A stretch of DNA of 64,000 nucleotides from an uncultured archaeon (GTDB lineage Archaea; Halobacteriota; Methanosarcinia; Methanosarcinales; Methanoperedenaceae): positions 124,001 through 188,000 of the forward strand of contig CABMIH010000057.1 of the NCBI GenBank assembly GCA_902386205.1. The letters run 5' to 3'. Made by a program: the position numbers and the translations under genes. The notes below the pieces were generated by a model. It made no database searches, had not been told where the DNA came from, and worked only from the letters and a program-made list of their open reading frames with translations. Positions within the stretch are counted from its first letter, which is position 1, and every line of letters starts with the position of its first letter. Shown piece by piece: positions 62,182 through 64,000 of the stretch.

Positions 62182-62814
62182 TCACCCGAAGTGTTCTGCA
62201 ATTTCCCGATACAGCAAATCAATGTTCTGTCCCTCAAGGGCTGAAATGGGTACAAGAGGATGCTGGGGGAAGGCGCTGTGTATCCGTGCGGGCGATGAGT
62301 TGGGAAGATCGATCTTGTTGGCCGCAATCAAAAGTGGAAGTTTTCTTGCCTCCATGTTGCCTATGACCGTCACGTTCACCTGTGTGTACGGATCTTCTGT
62401 CGCGTCCATCACCAGTATTACCCCGTCAAGTTCATCCAGCCATTTTACGGCTTCTATAACTCCTTCTGTGGCCTCTTTGGCGCGCCTCTTCGACTCCTCC
62501 TCGTTCATGCCGAACGCCATAAAATCATGAAAATCGATCTTAGTGGCAAGCCCGGGCGTATCAATTATGTCCAGGGTCACGGCTGAACCATTATAATTTA
62601 TTGTCACGCCTTCACGCCTTCTGGCCCTGCGCGTCTCATGCGGTACGTTGGATACGGAACCCATGGCATCGCCGGTCCAGTCCCTGAGTATCCTGTTCGC
62701 AAGTGTGGTCTTACCAGCATTGGGCGGACCATATATTCCTATTCTAGCTCTCTTTTTCTTGAATATCCTTTTCAACCAGGTAAAGTTCAGCCCCAGCCTT
62801 TTTATTATTCCCAT
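62182..62814 (-). CDS. Era-like GTPase (OapA-like)
   Basis: 210 aa. G1 GPPNAGKTTLAN (about 29-40), G3 DIIDTPGLATKI near 82 (D-x-x-G), and G4 AANKIDLPNSS near 168. A small TRAFAC GTPase of the Era/Der branch without a KH domain. Starts the three-gene minus-strand operon with DUF2073 and the zinc-ribbon protein. Divergent from the HMG-CoA reductase gene across 150 bp. Confidence 0.88.
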   Translation of the reverse strand: MGIIKRLGLNFTWLKRIFKKKRARIGIYGPPNAGKTTLANRILRDWTGDAMGSVSNVPHETRRARRREGVTINYNGSAVTLDIIDTPGLATKIDFHDFMAFGMNEEESKRRAKEATEGVIEAVKWLDELDGVILVMDATEDPYTQVNVTVIGNMEARKLPLLIAANKIDLPNSSPARIHSAFPQHPLVPISALEGQNIDLLYREIAEHFG

Positions 62815-62965
62815 AGTTATGCCTCAGTCTTTAATATAAGTACTCTCTTTTTTAGTTTTCTATCAACTTACATCCAGAATATATAAATGTCGATAGCTTC
62901 CATATCGCCAACAACTTATTTATACCACCTCGCAGTCTTAAACCTTCCTGAGGGTGAATAAAATA

Positions 62966-64000
62966 ATGACAAGAACTTCCAAAATCTCAGGTTTTTATAA
63001 ACTAAGTCCAGAGGAACGACTCAAAGCAGTATCCGGATTTTCAGGTCTCTCAGATGAGGAGGCGTCATGCATCAGAGCCACGGGTGCCCTGTCTCTTGAC
63101 GCGGCCGATCGCATGGTTGAGAATCTTATAGGCATTATGGAAGTGCCGATGGGCGTGGCCGTGAATTTCCTTATCAACGGCAGGGATTACCTGATCCCCA
63201 TGGCAATAGAAGAACCTTCGGTCATTGCAGCGGCCAGCAATGCCGCAAAGATGGCGCGGGAAGGCGGAGGATTCACAACGAGCAGCACAGGTCCCCTGAT
63301 GATAGGCCAGATACAGGCTGTGGGGATAGCAGATCCCAACGGGGCGAGGATGAATATCCTCGGGAAAAAGGATGAAATAATAAGGCGTGCAAACGAAGTG
63401 GATCCCGTGCTCGTTAAGTTCGGCGGGGGCGCAAAGGATGTTGAAGTAAGGGTTATCGATACGCCCGGTGGAAAGATGGTGATTACCCACCTGACAGTTG
63501 ACTGCAGGGATGCGATGGGTGCAAATGCCGTGAATACTATGGCTGAAACCGTTGCCCCTTATATCGAAGAGCTGACCGGGGGTCGGGTGTACCTGAGGAT
63601 AATATCGAATTTTGCAGATAAGCGCCTGATGAGGGCAAGGGCCGTGTTCACAAAAGAGGCAATAGGCGGTGAAGAGGTCGTGGATCGCATCCTGGCCGCA
63701 TATCATTTTGCGGCAGGAGACCCGTACCGCGCAGCGACCCATAACAAAGGCATAATGAACGGCGTGACTGCGGCAGTGCTTGCCACAGGCAACGATACAA
63801 GGGCGATCGAAGCCGGAGCGCATGTCTATGCGTCACGAAGCGGCACCTACCGCCCGCTTTCGGCCTATGAGAAGAATGCAAGCGGTGATCTTGTCGCCAC
63901 TATTGAAATGCCCATGGCAGTAGGTCTTGTCGGCGGTGCCACAAAGACAAACCCTATAGCCCGTGCTGCGGTGAAGATACTTGGAATCAAGACCGCCACG
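62966..64000 (+). CDS. HMG-CoA reductase, class II (3' end cut by the window edge)
   Basis: 345 codons are visible and the gene runs past 64000. Class II markers: [20 protein letters not shown] (about 53-72), [20 protein letters not shown] near 75, [17 protein letters not shown] near 109, [13 protein letters not shown] near 184 and the HNKGIMNG segment near 262. The class typified by Pseudomonas mevalonii and Archaeoglobus. Start ATG 62966 has GAGGGTGA 9 bases upstream. A class I enzyme is encoded at 34578-35792 in the same window, so the genome has both. Confidence 0.93.
   Translation, partial: MTRTSKISGFYKLSPEERLKAVSGFSGLSDEEASCIRATGALSLDAADRMVENLIGIMEVPMGVAVNFLINGRDYLIPMAIEEPSVIAAASNAAKMAREGGGFTTSSTGPLMIGQIQAVGIADPNGARMNILGKKDEIIRRANEVDPVLVKFGGGAKDVEVRVIDTPGGKMVITHLTVDCRDAMGANAVNTMAETVAPYIEELTGGRVYLRIISNFADKRLMRARAVFTKEAIGGEEVVDRILAAYHFAAGDPYRAATHNKGIMNGVTAAVLATGNDTRAIEAGAHVYASRSGTYRPLSAYEKNASGDLVATIEMPMAVGLVGGATKTNPIARAAVKILGIKTAT

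Noticed and set aside
1-64000. CRISPR arrays, insertion sequences, integrases and rRNA/tRNA genes were looked for.
   Set aside because: No repeat-spacer series, transposase motif or RNA gene was recognised by eye; weak or short cases cannot be excluded without a search tool.

Overview
The window is chromosomal DNA of a euryarchaeon of the methanogen/ANME type. The evidence is gene content: formylmethanofuran dehydrogenase subunits B and D, F420-dependent methylene-H4MPT dehydrogenase (mtd), formaldehyde-activating enzyme (fae), methanogenesis marker protein 8, cobyric acid synthase, archaeosine synthase, archaeal replication and ribosome genes, and TATA-box promoters often placed for leaderless transcripts. 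The set looks Methanosarcinales-like, and a Methanoperedens (ANME-2d) type organism is my best guess; that placement is inference. Coding density is high. I found no rRNA, tRNA, CRISPR array or insertion sequence.

Layout. 0-4 kb: a tight minus-strand operon (FAD-linked oxidase, HdrD-like Fe-S protein, UbiA prenyltransferase) faces a ribbon-helix-helix (RHH) regulator across a 440-bp region holding repeated palindromes. 5-7 kb: DUF362 protein with two small membrane proteins. 7-11.4 kb: information-processing run priS, GINS, rpl44e, rps27e, eIF2-alpha, nop10, PAC2-type chaperone. 11.4-17.6 kb: methyltransferase, mscL, prs, RHH protein, ferritin, rps6e, large thioredoxin-domain protein, DUF2179 protein. 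17.6-21 kb: radical SAM, JAMM peptidase, a possible single-lobe TBP-like protein, methanogenesis marker 8. 21-28 kb: amt-glnK, phosphomevalonate dehydratase small subunit, aminotransferase, FAD synthase, mtd. 28-36 kb: aIF1, endA, a secreted protein, fwdB/fwdD with a ferredoxin, an Lrp regulator with a Cys-rich tail divergent from another ferredoxin, class I HMG-CoA reductase, DsrE. 36-38 kb: a patch of toxin-antitoxin genes and remnants. 38-44.6 kb: lipoate ligase-like gene, PRTase regulator, cobQ, ribose-1,5-bisphosphate isomerase, fae, archaeosine synthase. 44.7-48.9 kb: a pentapeptide-repeat/ion-channel protein and two unrecognised genes. 49-64 kb: pheS, M29 aminopeptidase, aconitase-family gene, presenilin-like protease, a two-component pair, thiDN, a secreted protein sharing a domain with the protease, a GTPase/DUF2073/zinc-ribbon trio, and the start of a class II HMG-CoA reductase.

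How the genes connect: mtd, fwdBD and fae belong to C1 metabolism on tetrahydromethanopterin/methanofuran. The two HMG-CoA reductases and the DUF126 subunit belong to the archaeal mevalonate route that supplies lipid and prenyl groups, and the UbiA enzyme would use such groups. cobQ serves corrinoid synthesis. The most unusual items are the palindrome-controlled UbiA/oxidase/HdrD-like operon, the domain shared by the presenilin-like protease and a secreted protein 7 kb away, the TBP-lobe-like small protein, the pentapeptide-repeat channel next to an unrecognised gene pair, and the co-occurrence of both HMG-CoA reductase classes.
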